Both the position numbers and the translations under genes were made by a program. The notes beneath the pieces are model-generated. The model ran no database searches, was not told the DNA's origin, and was given only the letters and a program-made list of their open reading frames with translations. A DNA stretch of 60,811 nucleotides from Gemmatimonadota bacterium (GTDB taxonomy: Bacteria > Gemmatimonadota > Gemmatimonadetes > Gemmatimonadales > GWC2-71-9): NCBI GenBank assembly GCA_003220795.1, contig QHTK01000052.1, positions 591 to 61,401 of the forward strand, given 5' to 3'. Shown in pieces: positions 11,885-23,537 of this stretch; the first letter of the stretch is position 1; the number at the start of each line of letters is the position of its first letter.

Positions 11885-12472
11885 TCAGGGGCGGCGCGGC
11901 GGGGCAATCGGGCGCAGCGCCCCGTTCGACTCGGCGTAGGTCGCACCGCAAACCGCGCACGCGCTCCGCCCGCCCGCCACCACGAGCCGCTCCCCGCACT
12001 GGCACATCCACCCGACGCGCCGCGCCGGCACGCCCAGCATCAAGCCAAACGCGGGAACGTCGGCGGTGACGACGGCGCCCGCGCCGATGAAGGCGTACTC
12101 GCCCAGGGTCACGCCGCACACGATCGTCGCGTTGGCGCCGATCGAGCTGCCCCGCTTTACGAGGGTCTTGCGGTACTCGTGTTTGCGGGAGACGTGGGCG
12201 CGAGGGTTCAGGACGTTGGTGAACACGCAGGACGGTCCGCAGAACACGTCGTCTTCGAGCACCACGCCTTCGTAGATCGAGACATTGTTCTGAATCTTCA
12301 CGTTGTTGCCGATCCGCGTCCCGGGCATCACCACGACGTTCTGGCCCAGGCTGCAGCGCTCGCCGATCACGGCGCCGGGCATCACGTGGCAGAAGTGCCA
12401 GATCTTGGTGTCCCTGCCGATCTGGGCGCCTGCGTCGACGTAGCTCGATTCGTGGACGAAGTAGTCGGGCAC
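11885..12472 (-). CDS. wbpD: UDP-GlcNAc3N-uronate N-acetyltransferase (WbpD type) with Cys-rich tail
   Basis: Left-handed beta-helix acyltransferase that N-acetylates the C3 amine to give UDP-GlcNAc(3NAc)A. The 195 residues are mostly hexapeptide repeats ([57 protein letters not shown]). Start is a GTG in a TAGTG overlap with murB. Unlike typical WbpD, the C terminus carries four cysteines in a C-x-C then C-x2-C arrangement (about residues 155-180) that looks like a small zinc ribbon. Confidence 0.9.
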   Translation of the reverse strand: MPDYFVHESSYVDAGAQIGRDTKIWHFCHVMPGAVIGERCSLGQNVVVMPGTRIGNNVKIQNNVSIYEGVVLEDDVFCGPSCVFTNVLNPRAHVSRKHEYRKTLVKRGSSIGANATIVCGVTLGEYAFIGAGAVVTADVPAFGLMLGVPARRVGWMCQCGERLVVAGGRSACAVCGATYAESNGALRPIAPPRRP

Positions 12473-13500
12473 TAGCCGACCACCTTCACCTCGAGCTCCA
12501 GCTCCACGCCCATCTTCTTGGCCACGGTCTTGCGGACGTGCTCGATGAGCTTGAGCACGTCGCTGGCCGTGGCGGGGCCGGTGTTGACGATGTAGTTCGC
12601 GTGCAGGGACGACACCTGCGCGCCGCCGATCGTGAACCCCTTGAGCCCGGCCTCGTCGATGAGCGCGCCGGCCGTCCGCGGGCCCCCGGGGTTCTTGAAC
12701 ACCGAGCCGCAGCACGGCTGATCGAACGGCGTCCCCGCCTTGCGCCAGCGGAGCAGCTTCCCCTGCAGCTCCTTCAGCTTGGCGGGCGGCTCCTCGATCA
12801 GCGCCAGCTTGGCCTCCAGCACGATTACGGTTCCCAGGTTGGACGACCGATACTTGTACGAGATCTGCTTGCGCGGCAGCTGCTTGACCTTGCCTTTGGC
12901 GTCCATCACGGTGGCTTCCGTCACGACTTCGGCGAACTCCGCGCCGTGGCAGCCGGCGTTCATGTAGACGCCGCCCCCCACCGTGCCCGGAATGCCGATG
13001 AAGCGCTCCACGCCGGCGAACCCCGCTTCGGCCGTGCGTCGCGCCAACAGCGGCGTCGGCAGGCCCGCGCCCACGATCGCGGTGGCGCCCTTCATCTCGA
13101 ACCGGTCGAGCCCCTTGCCGCAGCGGATCACGACGCCGGGGTAGCCGGTGTCCTTGACGAGCAGGTTCGAGCCCAGCCCGAGGACGAACCACGGCAGCCC
13201 GCGGCTCTGGGCGAGGTCGAGCGCCTTGACCACATCGTCGGCGTCGGCGGGCAGCACCAGGTACCGCGCCGGCCCGCCGATGCGGTACGTGGTGTAGCGC
13301 GCCAGGGGCTCGTTCTCGAGGACGCGCCCGCGGAATTTGACTTTGGGCGCGGGCGGCGGCGCCGCCGCGGGCGCCCGCTTGGGCGGCGCCTTCGCCGCCG
13401 TCTTCGCCTTGGCTACGCCTTCGCGACCGGCGCGCGGCTTGCCGTCGGCGGCTTTGCGGCCTCGCGCGGCTGCTTTTGAGTGCTGGTTCTTTCGTGCCAT
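12472..13500 (-). CDS. murB: UDP-N-acetylenolpyruvoylglucosamine reductase with basic N-terminal extension
   Basis: FAD/NADPH enzyme that reduces enolpyruvyl-UDP-GlcNAc to UDP-MurNAc for peptidoglycan. The core starts near residue 53 and has [13 protein letters not shown], the FAD-binding [23 protein letters not shown], the catalytic Ser in CCGSVFKNP and SLHANYIVN. The first ~52 residues are Lys/Ala/Pro-rich, low complexity and unlike the family. The ATG at 13500 is supported by GAGGAG nine bases upstream. The first 88 nt overlap the 3' end of carB in another frame. Confidence 0.94.
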   Translation of the reverse strand: MARKNQHSKAAARGRKAADGKPRAGREGVAKAKTAAKAPPKRAPAAAPPPAPKVKFRGRVLENEPLARYTTYRIGGPARYLVLPADADDVVKALDLAQSRGLPWFVLGLGSNLLVKDTGYPGVVIRCGKGLDRFEMKGATAIVGAGLPTPLLARRTAEAGFAGVERFIGIPGTVGGGVYMNAGCHGAEFAEVVTEATVMDAKGKVKQLPRKQISYKYRSSNLGTVIVLEAKLALIEEPPAKLKELQGKLLRWRKAGTPFDQPCCGSVFKNPGGPRTAGALIDEAGLKGFTIGGAQVSSLHANYIVNTGPATASDVLKLIEHVRKTVAKKMGVELELEVKVVG

Positions 13501-16500
13501 TCTTGAAGACTCCTCACGCTGCCCGTACGGCTGCGCAGAGCGATGATCGCGTCACAAGCGGCGCTCGCCGCCGACATCGTGGTGGTGTAGGGCACACGGT
13601 GCATGAGCGCCGCGCGCCGCATCGCGTAATCGTCCGCCTGCGTGAACTTGCCGAGCGGCGTGTTGATCAGCAGCTGGACCTCTCCCGACACGATCAGGTC
13701 GATCGCGTTGGGCCGCCCCTCGTGCACCTTCGCCACCCGCTCGGCCGGCACACCGCGCGCCCGCAGGTACTTCTCGGTCCCCTCCGTGGCCACGATCCGG
13801 AACCCCATCTCGTGAAAGCGACGGACGATCGGGACCACCGTCGGCTTGTCCGAGTCGTTCACCGTCACGAAGATCGCTCCCTCGAGCGGCAGGCTGCCGT
13901 CCGCCGCGATCTGCGCTTTGGCGAACGCCATCCCAAAGCTGTCCGCCAGCCCCATGACTTCCCCGGTCGACCGCATTTCCGGGCCCAGGATGGTATCGAC
14001 CCCGGGCAGTTTCGTGAAGGGGAAGACCGCCTCCTTCACCGCCACGCCGGGGAGCGGAAGGTCATCGGGCAGCCCCAATTCGTCCAGGGTGCGGCCGACC
14101 ATGACGGCCGCGGCGAGCTTGGCCAGGGATACCCCGGTCGCCTTGCTCACGAACGGAACGGTGCGCGAGGCCCGGGGGTTCACTTCCAGCACGTGGACGA
14201 CCCCGTCCTTGATGGCGTACTGGACGTTGATCAACCCGACCACGCCGAGCGCTTCCGCGAACGCCTTGGTGTAGCGGCGCATCTCCTCCACCTGGCGGTC
14301 GCCGATCAGATACGGTGGTAGGACGCACGCCGAATCGCCCGAGTGGACGCCGGCATCCTCGATATGCTGCATCACGCCGGCGATCACGACGCGGCGGCCG
14401 TCGGCGATCGCGTCCACGTCCCCCTCGAACGCATCCTCGAGGAAGCGGTCGATGAGTACGGGGTGCTCGGGTGCAACGCGGGCTGCCTTCTCGAAGTAGC
14501 CGCGCAGCGACGCGTCGTCGTACACGATTTCCATGGCCCGCCCCCCGAGCACGTACGAGGGCCGGACCAGCACCGGGTACCCGATGCGCCGGGCGACCTG
14601 CACCGCGTTCTCCACGGAGCGGGCCGTGCCGTTCGCCGGCTGGGTGACGCCCAGGCGCCGGGCCAGCGCCTCGAACCGTTCGCGGTCCTCGGCCACGTCG
14701 ATGGAGTCGGGCGGCGTGCCGAGGATGGGCACCCCGGCCGCCTCCAGCGGCTTGGTGAGTCGCAGCGGCGTCTGGCCGCCGAGCTGGACCACGACCCCCT
14801 TCGGCCGCTCCCAGCGCACGATCTCGATCACGTCCTCGAAGGTGAGCGGCTCGAAGTACAGCTTGTCCGAGATGTCGAAGTCGGTGGACACGGTCTCGGG
14901 ATTGGAGTTGATCATGATCGTCCGGTACCCCAGCTCGCGGAACGCGAGCCCGGCCCGGACGCAGCAGTAGTCGAACTCCACGCCCTGACCGATGCGGTTC
15001 GGGCCGCTCCCGAGAATGACGATGCCGCGCTCGCCGAACGGCTCGGACTCGGTCTCGGCATCGTACGTGCTGTAGAGATAGGGGGTAGAGGACGGGAACT
15101 CGCCGGCGCACGTGTCCACCGTCTTGTAGACCGGGTGGATGTCCAAGTCCCAGCGCCGCTGGCGCATCGCCTGCTCGGAGCTGCCGCGCAGCTCCGCGAG
15201 CTGGTGGTCCGAGAACCCCAGACGCTTCATGCGACGCAGCTGCGCGGCACCCACCGCCGCCACGCCCGCGAACCAGCGCTCCGCCGCGACCAGCTCCTCC
15301 AGCTGATACAGGAACCAGGGGTCGATGCCCGTCGCTTCGGCGATCGCTTCCACGGGTAGCCCGGCGAGCAGCGCCCGTTTGATCTGAAACACCCGCTCGG
15401 GCGTCGGCGTGCGGAGCGCGACGCGCAGGTCCTCGGGGCTGTCGCTCGTGAGGCGATCGTCGGCGAGCGTGGACCCCAGCGTCCACCCGGAGCGGCCGGC
15501 CTCGAGCGCGCGCAGGCCCTTCTGGAAGGCTTCCTTGAACGTCCGGCCGATCGCCATGGCCTCGCCCACCGATTTCATCTGCGTGGTGAGACGGAAGTCG
15601 GCGGTCGGGAACTTCTCAAAGGCGAAGCGCGGCACCTTCACGACCACGTAGTCGAGCACCGGCTCGAACGACGCCGGCGTCGTCCGCGTGATGTCGTTGG
15701 GGAGCTCGTCGAGCGTATAGCCCACGGCGAGCTTCGCGCCGATCCGGGCGATCGGGAATCCCGTCGCCTTGGACGCGAGCGCCGAGCTGCGCGACACGCG
15801 CGGGTTCATCTCGATCACGAGCATCGCGCCGTCGGCGGGGTTCACCGCGAACTGGATGTTGCACCCCCCTGCCTCGACCCCGATCTCGCGGATAATCGCG
15901 ATCGCCGCGTCCCGCATCCGCTGGTATTCGCGGTCGGTGAGGGTCATCGCCGGCGCCACGGTGATCGAGTCCCCGGTGTGGACGCCCATCGGGTCCACGT
16001 TCTCGATCGAGCAGACGATCACGACGTTGTCGCGGTGATCACGCATCACTTCGAGCTCGAATTCCTTCCAGCCGAGCACGCTGCGCTCGATGAGCGTGGT
16101 GTGCACCGGCGACAGCTCCAGGGCGCGCTCGACCAGCTCCTCGAACTCCGCGCGATTGTAGGCGACGCCCCCCCCGGTGCCGCCGAGCGTGAAGGACGGG
16201 CGCAGGATCGCCGGGTATCCCGTCTCGGCCACGATGGCGAGGGCGTCCGCCACGGAGGCGGCCACGTGTCCCAGGGGCGTGGCGAGGCCGATGCGGCCCA
16301 TCGCGGCCGCGAACTCGGCGCGATCCTCGGCCATCTGAATGGCGCGCGCATTCGCCCCGATGAGCTCGACGCCGTGGCGCGCGAGTGTCCCGTCGCGTGC
16401 CAGCGCCATCGCCACGTTCAGCGCCGTCTGGCCGCCCATCGTGGGCAGCAGGGCGTCGGGCCGCTCGCGCTCGATCACGCGGCGCACCCACTCGGGCGTC

Positions 16501-16689
16501 ACCGGCTCGATGTAGGTGCGGTCGGCGAGCTCGGGATCGGTCATGATCGTGGCCGGGTTCGAGTTCACCAGCACGACCGCGTAGCCCTCCTCTTTCAGGG
16601 CCTTCACCGCCTGGGTGCCCGAATAATCGAACTCGGCGGCCTGCCCGATCACGATCGGGCCCGACCCGAGCAGCAGGATGCGGCGGAGA

Positions 16690-16706
<17 letters not shown>
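13413..16706 (-). CDS. carB: Carbamoyl-phosphate synthase large subunit
   Basis: Makes carbamoyl phosphate for pyrimidines and arginine, with ammonia from the CarA glutaminase (not in this window). The 1,097 residues contain both ATP-grasp halves ([20 protein letters not shown] at the start and [19 protein letters not shown] at mid-protein), the [16 protein letters not shown] and oligomerisation segments, and an MGS-type allosteric domain near the end. The chosen ATG (16706) gives the usual MPKRTDL start and overlaps rmd by 17 nt; an in-frame start about 33 codons earlier would add unlikely sequence. About 26 extra residues follow the usual LQEWH end and overlap murB. Confidence 0.97.
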
Positions 16707-18880
<2,174 letters not shown>

Positions 18881-18882
18881 CG

Positions 18883-18906
18883 AAAAGGGGGACCCAGGGT
18901 CCCCCT
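18883..18906 (-). terminator. Rho-independent terminator of the alpha ribosomal operon
   Basis: Stem of eight pairs (GGGGGACC against GGTCCCCC on the plus strand, three-base loop) with AAAA before it on the plus strand, which reads as TTTT after the stem on the minus strand. It lies 30 nt beyond the rplQ stop. It may also slow plus-strand reading out of rpmB, but there is no T run in that direction. Confidence 0.8.
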
Positions 18907-18935
18907 CGCGCGCGAGCCGTTTCCCGCGGCGGCCC

Positions 18936-19292
18936 TCACGCACCCAGCAATTCGATCCGAGCCACCTCGGCGCCGTCGCCCACGCGATGGCCCAGCTTGA
19001 TGATCCGCGTATAGCCGCCGGGACGGGCGGCGAAGCGGGGGCCCAGCTCTTTGAAGAGACGGTGGGTCACTTCCCGATCCTTGATGCGCCGCTCGACCTG
19101 CCGCCGGGCGTGCAGATCGCCGCGCCGCGCCAGCGTGATGAGGCGCTCGGCGTACGGCCGCAGCTCCTTCGCCTTCGCCTCCGTCGTGACGATCCGCTCG
19201 TGACGGAACAGGCTGGTCGCGAGATTGGCGAGCAGCGCCTTCTTATGGCTCGCCGTGCGCGACAGCTGCCGCCCCTTGGCGCGGTGCCGCAT
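18936..19292 (-). CDS. rplQ: 50S ribosomal protein L17
   Basis: 118-residue protein starting [20 protein letters not shown], with [23 protein letters not shown], the L17 signature. Its ATG overlaps the rpoA stop by one base (TAATG). Last gene of the alpha operon, followed by a strong hairpin terminator. Confidence 0.97.
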   Translation of the reverse strand: MRHRAKGRQLSRTASHKKALLANLATSLFRHERIVTTEAKAKELRPYAERLITLARRGDLHARRQVERRIKDREVTHRLFKELGPRFAARPGGYTRIIKLGHRVGDGAEVARIELLGA

Positions 19293-20347
19293 TACTCGCC
19301 CTCGCCCTCGGTGACCTGCGCCTGCGGCGGCGCACCAGGGTCGAGAACGCGCAGCTCCCCTTCCACGTCCTCGACCCGCATCCCGAAGTTCAGGGCTTCG
19401 CGCCGCAACAGTTCGGCGATCTCCCCGAGCGCCTTTTCGCCGACGTTCTTCACCTTGAGCAGGTCCTCCTCGCGGTACTGCACGAGGTCCCCGAGCGTGC
19501 GGATGTTCGAGTTCTTGAGGGAGTTGACCGACCGCACCGAGAGGCCGACGTCGTCGATGCTGCGGCCCAGCACTTCGCGCAGCCGGCCCGTTGCGGCGCC
19601 GCCGTTGCCGGCGGGCTGCGCCGCCACCATCGGCACCTTCCCGAAGTCGACGAAGAAACGGAAGTGCTCCTGCGCCAGGGCGGCGGCGTACGCCACCGCA
19701 TCTTCCGGCGTGATCGTTCCGTTCGTCTCGACGGTGAGCGTGAGCCGATCGTAGTCGGTACGTTGCCCCACGCGCGTCTCCGCGACCGTGAAGTTGGCGC
19801 GCCGCACCGGGTTGTAGATCGAGTCGATGCGGACGACGTCGACGGGCATGGTGCGGTCGAGCGGATGCTGCTCGGCCTCCACGTAGCCGCGGCCCTTGTT
19901 GACGTACAGCTCGCCACCAATGTCCCGATCGTCCTGCAGCGTGAACAGCAGCTGGTCGGGGTTCACGATGGTGACCGCGCTGTGCGCCTCGATGTCGCGG
20001 GCGTACACCGGCCCCGACTTCGCGTGCTTGATGTGGAGCACCGCTTCGTCGACGTCGGGAGCGACCACCAAGGTCAGCTGCTTCAGCCGCTGGATGATCT
20101 GGTGCACGTCTTCGACGACGCCCGGGATGGTCTGGTGCTCGTGCACCACGCCATCCAGGCGGAACGCCCACACCGCAGCGCCGCGCAGCGACGAGAGCAG
20201 CATCCGCCGCAACGAGTTGCCGAGGGTGTAGCCGTAGCCCCGCTCGAGCGGCTGCAAGCGGAACTCGGCTGTGTTCTGGTTGTCTTCCCGCTTGGTCATC
20301 TCGACCAAATGCGGCCGGACCAGGCCGGTCAAATCGAGGGTCGTCAT
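19292..20347 (-). CDS. rpoA: RNA polymerase alpha subunit
   Basis: 351 residues. The N-terminal assembly domain has [20 protein letters not shown] and [10 protein letters not shown]; the C-terminal domain, which contacts UP elements and activators, has two helix-hairpin-helix blocks ([20 protein letters not shown] and [15 protein letters not shown]). The ATG at 20347 overlaps the rpsD stop (TGATG); earlier in-frame starts would lie inside rpsD. Confidence 0.97.
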   Translation of the reverse strand: MTTLDLTGLVRPHLVEMTKREDNQNTAEFRLQPLERGYGYTLGNSLRRMLLSSLRGAAVWAFRLDGVVHEHQTIPGVVEDVHQIIQRLKQLTLVVAPDVDEAVLHIKHAKSGPVYARDIEAHSAVTIVNPDQLLFTLQDDRDIGGELYVNKGRGYVEAEQHPLDRTMPVDVVRIDSIYNPVRRANFTVAETRVGQRTDYDRLTLTVETNGTITPEDAVAYAAALAQEHFRFFVDFGKVPMVAAQPAGNGGAATGRLREVLGRSIDDVGLSVRSVNSLKNSNIRTLGDLVQYREEDLLKVKNVGEKALGEIAELLRREALNFGMRVEDVEGELRVLDPGAPPQAQVTEGEGE

Positions 20348-20982
20348 CACTTGGAATAGAGCTCGACGATTAACTGTTCTTGCGCGGCGATCGGGATGGC
20401 GTCGCGGCTGGGCCGCTCCGTCATCTTGCCGACCGCCTTGTCGGTATCGACGTGAATCCACGACACGGGCTGCGAGCGGCCGAATTGCTCGAGTGCGAGC
20501 TTCACCTGTACCAGCTCGCGGCTCGCATCGGCAACCTGCACCTCATCTCCCGGGCGCACCCGGTACGAGGGAATGTCCACGGTGCGGCCGTTCACCTTGA
20601 TGTGACGGTGCCGCACCAGCTGGCGCGCCTGCCGGCGCGAGACGGCGAAGCCCATCCGGTACACCAGGTTGTCGAGCCGGCTCTCGAGCGCCACCAGCAA
20701 CGCTTCGCCCGTCACGCCCGGCTCCTTCAACACGCGATCGAAGATGTTGCGAAACTGGCGCTCGGACAGCCCGTAGATCCGCTTGACCTTCTGCTTTTCG
20801 CGCAGCTGCCGCGCGTACTCCGAGGCCTTGCGCCGGCGGCCGGAGGACTGGCCGTGCTGGCCGGGAGCGTAGGCACGCCGCTCCACGGCGCATTTCTCCG
20901 TGAGGCAGCGCGTGCCCTTGAGAAACAGCTTCGTCCCCTCGCGGCGGCACAGCTTGCAGGCCGGTCCCGTGTAGCGCGCCAT
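20347..20982 (-). CDS. rpsD: 30S ribosomal protein S4 (zinc-binding form)
   Basis: 211 residues, with the S4 RNA-binding domain ([20 protein letters not shown], then [19 protein letters not shown]). The N terminus has C9, C12, C26 and C31, the zinc-binding C+ pattern. Primary 16S rRNA binder, and in many bacteria the translational repressor of this operon. Three bases separate it from rpsK. Confidence 0.97.
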   Translation of the reverse strand: MARYTGPACKLCRREGTKLFLKGTRCLTEKCAVERRAYAPGQHGQSSGRRRKASEYARQLREKQKVKRIYGLSERQFRNIFDRVLKEPGVTGEALLVALESRLDNLVYRMGFAVSRRQARQLVRHRHIKVNGRTVDIPSYRVRPGDEVQVADASRELVQVKLALEQFGRSQPVSWIHVDTDKAVGKMTERPSRDAIPIAAQEQLIVELYSK

Positions 20983-20985
20983 CGG

Positions 20986-21384
20986 TCAGACCCGTCGCTT
21001 CTTGGGCGGCCGGCAGCCGTTGTGCGGGATCGGCGTCACGTCGCGGATCGACCGGATCTGCAAGCCCGCGGTGGCGAGCGCCTGGATCGCCGACTCGCGC
21101 CCCGAGCCCGGCCCCTGGACGCGGACGTGCACGCGCCGCACGCCGAGGTTCATCGCTTCGCGCGCCGCCTGCTCCGCGGCCACAGTGGCCGCGAACGGCG
21201 TGGACTTCTTGGAGCCCTGGAACCCGGCCTTGCCCGAGGAGCCCCACGTGATGGCGTTGCCCTGCATGTCGGTGATGGTGATGAGCGTATTGTTGAAGGT
21301 CGCCGTGATATGGGCAATGCCCTCGGCCTCGACGACTTTCTTGGCGCGCTTCGCGCTCGCCGCTGCTGGCTTCGCTTGTGCCAT
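20986..21384 (-). CDS. rpsK: 30S ribosomal protein S11
   Basis: 132 residues with [38 protein letters not shown] and the C-terminal [19 protein letters not shown], all S11 hallmarks. It abuts rpsM without a gap. Confidence 0.97.
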   Translation of the reverse strand: MAQAKPAAASAKRAKKVVEAEGIAHITATFNNTLITITDMQGNAITWGSSGKAGFQGSKKSTPFAATVAAEQAAREAMNLGVRRVHVRVQGPGSGRESAIQALATAGLQIRSIRDVTPIPHNGCRPPKKRRV

Positions 21385-21768
21385 TTACTTTTTCAGCACG
21401 GGCTTCTTCTTGCCCGCGATCGCGCGCCGCGGCCCCTTCTTGGTGCGCGCATTGGTGTGCGTGCGCTGCCCGCGCACCGGCAGGCCCTTGCGGTGCCGCG
21501 TCCCGCGGTACGTCCCGATGTCCATCAGCCGCTTGATGTTCATCGCGACTTCGGTACGAAGCGCGCCCTCGACCTTGTAATCCCGCTCGATCACCTGCCG
21601 CAACCGCGCCACTTCCGCGTCGCGCAGATCACGCACGCGCGCGTCAGGACTGACGCCGGTCTCCGCGAGAATCTTCTTCGCGTTGGAGGGACCGATCCCA
21701 AAGATGTACGGAAGAGCGTACTGGATTTTCTTGTCGCGCGGCAGATCGACGCCCGCTATGCGTGCCAT
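21385..21768 (-). CDS. rpsM: 30S ribosomal protein S13
   Basis: 127 residues starting [19 protein letters not shown], followed by the helix-two-turn-helix region and [20 protein letters not shown] with [14 protein letters not shown], the S13 signature. Three bases separate it from rpmJ. Confidence 0.97.
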   Translation of the reverse strand: MARIAGVDLPRDKKIQYALPYIFGIGPSNAKKILAETGVSPDARVRDLRDAEVARLRQVIERDYKVEGALRTEVAMNIKRLMDIGTYRGTRHRKGLPVRGQRTHTNARTKKGPRRAIAGKKKPVLKK

Positions 21769-21771
21769 TCC

Positions 21772-21888
21772 CTACCCCTGCCGCTGCTTGTGCTTGGGGC
21801 TGCGCTTGCAGATGACGCGGATGACGCCCCGCCGCTTGATCACCTTGCAGTGCTCACAGATCGGTCTGACGCTGGTGCGAACCTTCAA
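21772..21888 (-). CDS. rpmJ: 50S ribosomal protein L36, TTG start
   Basis: 38-residue zinc-binding protein with [20 protein letters not shown] and the HKQRQG tail; zinc ligands are C11, C14, C27 and H33. The start is the TTG at 21886-21888, with GGAG nine bases upstream; no ATG or GTG exists that gives the conserved length. It is the first gene of the operon; infA, map and secY, which often precede it, are absent here. Confidence 0.93.
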   Translation of the reverse strand: MKVRTSVRPICEHCKVIKRRGVIRVICKRSPKHKQRQG

Positions 21889-21927
21889 CGCGGTCGTCTC
21901 CGGGAAAAAATTCCAATTAAGTCTCGA

Positions 21928-21956
21928 ACTATAGACGGGGTCGTAAGTTCGCGCAA
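21928..21956 (-). promoter_or_regulatory. Promoter of the alpha ribosomal operon
   Basis: Minus-strand -35 TTGCGC (21951-21956), exactly 17 bp spacer, -10 TATAGT (21928-21933), about 40 bp before the rpmJ start. The region is clearly more A+T-rich than its surroundings. This is the best sigma-70-type promoter in the ribosomal region. Confidence 0.75.
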
Positions 21957-22030
21957 GGGGCGTGATTACCGCACCGCGTCCGCGAGCGACCCCTGAGCGA
22001 CCCGCAACGCCACGCACCCGAGCCACCACA

Positions 22031-22705
22031 TCAGAGAGTCTCCATCAGGCGCTGGTACACCCCTGCGGGGTCCTTCGCCAGGGTGATGGGCCTGCCCACG
22101 ACCAGGTGGGTCGCCCCGCAGCGCACGGCGTCGCGCGGCGTGACGGTCCGGGCCTGGTCGCCGGGCGCGTCCTCCGGCGCGCGAACGCCGGGCACGACCA
22201 TCCAGGGATCGGGCCCCAGCGCCGCGCGCAGCAGCGCCAGCTCGCGGCCCGACGCGACCACGCCGCGCAGCCCCGCCTGCATCGCGACCCGGGCGAGACG
22301 CTCCGCCTCGAAGCCCACGTCCGGCACGCCCCGGCCGACGATCTGCTCGAAGGCGTCCGCATCGTGGGACGTGAGGACGGTGACACCGACGAGCGCGAGG
22401 TCGCCGGCCGCGGCCGTCGCGGCCGCGAGCATCGCCCGCCCACCGAGGCAATGGACCGTGGCCATCGCGGCGCCCAGCTCGCGAGCGGCCGCCACCGCGC
22501 CGGCGACCACGCTCGGGATATCGTGCCACTTCAGATCGAGGAAGACCCGCACGCCGCGCGCCTGGAATTCCCGAACCAGCGCCGGGCCCTCGCGGACGTA
22601 CAGCATCGAACCGAGCTTCGCCCACTTGAGGGCCGGGAGACGCGCCGCTACGGCCAGCGCCTCGCGGCCCGTCGGCACGTCGAACGCAACGACGAGCTCA
22701 GCCAC
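22031..22705 (-). CDS. pyrF: Orotidine-5'-phosphate decarboxylase
   Basis: Final step of UMP synthesis. The 224 residues have [18 protein letters not shown], the catalytic [10 protein letters not shown] (Lys/Asp tetrad region; the usual Phe is Trp), and [10 protein letters not shown], with [17 protein letters not shown] binding phosphate. It overlaps pyrD by 8 nt, so the two consecutive pathway steps are cotranscribed. Confidence 0.95.
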   Translation of the reverse strand: MAELVVAFDVPTGREALAVAARLPALKWAKLGSMLYVREGPALVREFQARGVRVFLDLKWHDIPSVVAGAVAAARELGAAMATVHCLGGRAMLAAATAAAGDLALVGVTVLTSHDADAFEQIVGRGVPDVGFEAERLARVAMQAGLRGVVASGRELALLRAALGPDPWMVVPGVRAPEDAPGDQARTVTPRDAVRCGATHLVVGRPITLAKDPAGVYQRLMETL

Positions 22706-23537
22706 GTGCGAGCTCCCGCGCGACGCGCGCCGGGATACGCGGGTCAGCGAGCGCCGCCGTGCCGATCGCGATGAGCGATGCGCCTGCGGCGAGATACTCG
22801 CGCGCGTCAGCGGCGCTGCGGATGCCGCCCACGCCGATCACCGGCATCCCGAGTTGCTCGGCGACCTTGAGCGTCGCCAGCACCCCGATCGGCAGCAACG
22901 CGGGCCCGCTCACGCCACCCGATCCGTTGGCCAGCCGGTGATCGAGCCGCCCGGGAATGGTGTTCACGAGCGTCACGGCATCGGCCCCTTCATCCCGCGC
23001 GACGCGCGCCATCGCGACGATATCGGGCAGCACGGGCGACAGCTTGACCGACATAGGCTTGGTTCCGGCCGCCCGGCAGCGGCGCACCAGCTCCCGCAGC
23101 CCGTCGGGGGTAGCCCCGAACTCGAGGCCCCCCGCGCTCGTGTTGGGGCAGGACGCATTGATCTCGAACGCCGCGATCACCGGCTGATCGGCGAGCCCTG
23201 CGATCACCTCGACATAATCCGCGACCGTGGCGCCCGCCACGTTCACGAGCACCCGCGCGCGCTTGAGCCGTGCCGCGAGCCATGGCAGCTCGTGCTCGCG
23301 CGCGGCGACGAGCCCCGGATTCGCGAGCCCGACCGCGTTCAACATACCGCCGGCGAACTCCGCCACCCGGGGGGCGGGATGGCCGCGCCGCGGCTCCGGC
23401 GTCACCGCCTTGGTGACGATGCCCCCCAGGGCGTCCAGGTCGACGACGCCATCCACCTCACGGCCGAAACCGGCGGTGCCGGCGGCGAGCAGGACGGGAT
23501 TGGGGAACTCCACGCCGAAGAGTCGAACCGTCGTCAC
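22698..23537 (-). CDS. pyrD: Dihydroorotate dehydrogenase, class 1
   Basis: FMN enzyme oxidising dihydroorotate to orotate. The 279 residues have NPVLLAAGTAGFG, GGMLNAVGLANPG, the catalytic Cys in NASCPNTSAGG, LVNTIPG and the FMN-binding GVGGIRSAADAREYLAAGA. The Cys base places it in class 1 (soluble); sequence style is closest to 1B, which normally pairs with the PyrK electron-transfer subunit. No pyrK is present nearby. Confidence 0.93.
   Translation of the reverse strand: MTTVRLFGVEFPNPVLLAAGTAGFGREVDGVVDLDALGGIVTKAVTPEPRRGHPAPRVAEFAGGMLNAVGLANPGLVAAREHELPWLAARLKRARVLVNVAGATVADYVEVIAGLADQPVIAAFEINASCPNTSAGGLEFGATPDGLRELVRRCRAAGTKPMSVKLSPVLPDIVAMARVARDEGADAVTLVNTIPGRLDHRLANGSGGVSGPALLPIGVLATLKVAEQLGMPVIGVGGIRSAADAREYLAAGASLIAIGTAALADPRIPARVARELARG

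Noticed and set aside
20380..21996. 538-codon plus-strand frame opposite the ribosomal genes
   Set aside because: Covers rpsD, rpsK, rpsM and rpmJ in antisense; no recognisable motifs. Same reasoning for long frames at 8482-9987, 45815-47353 and 48491-49825.
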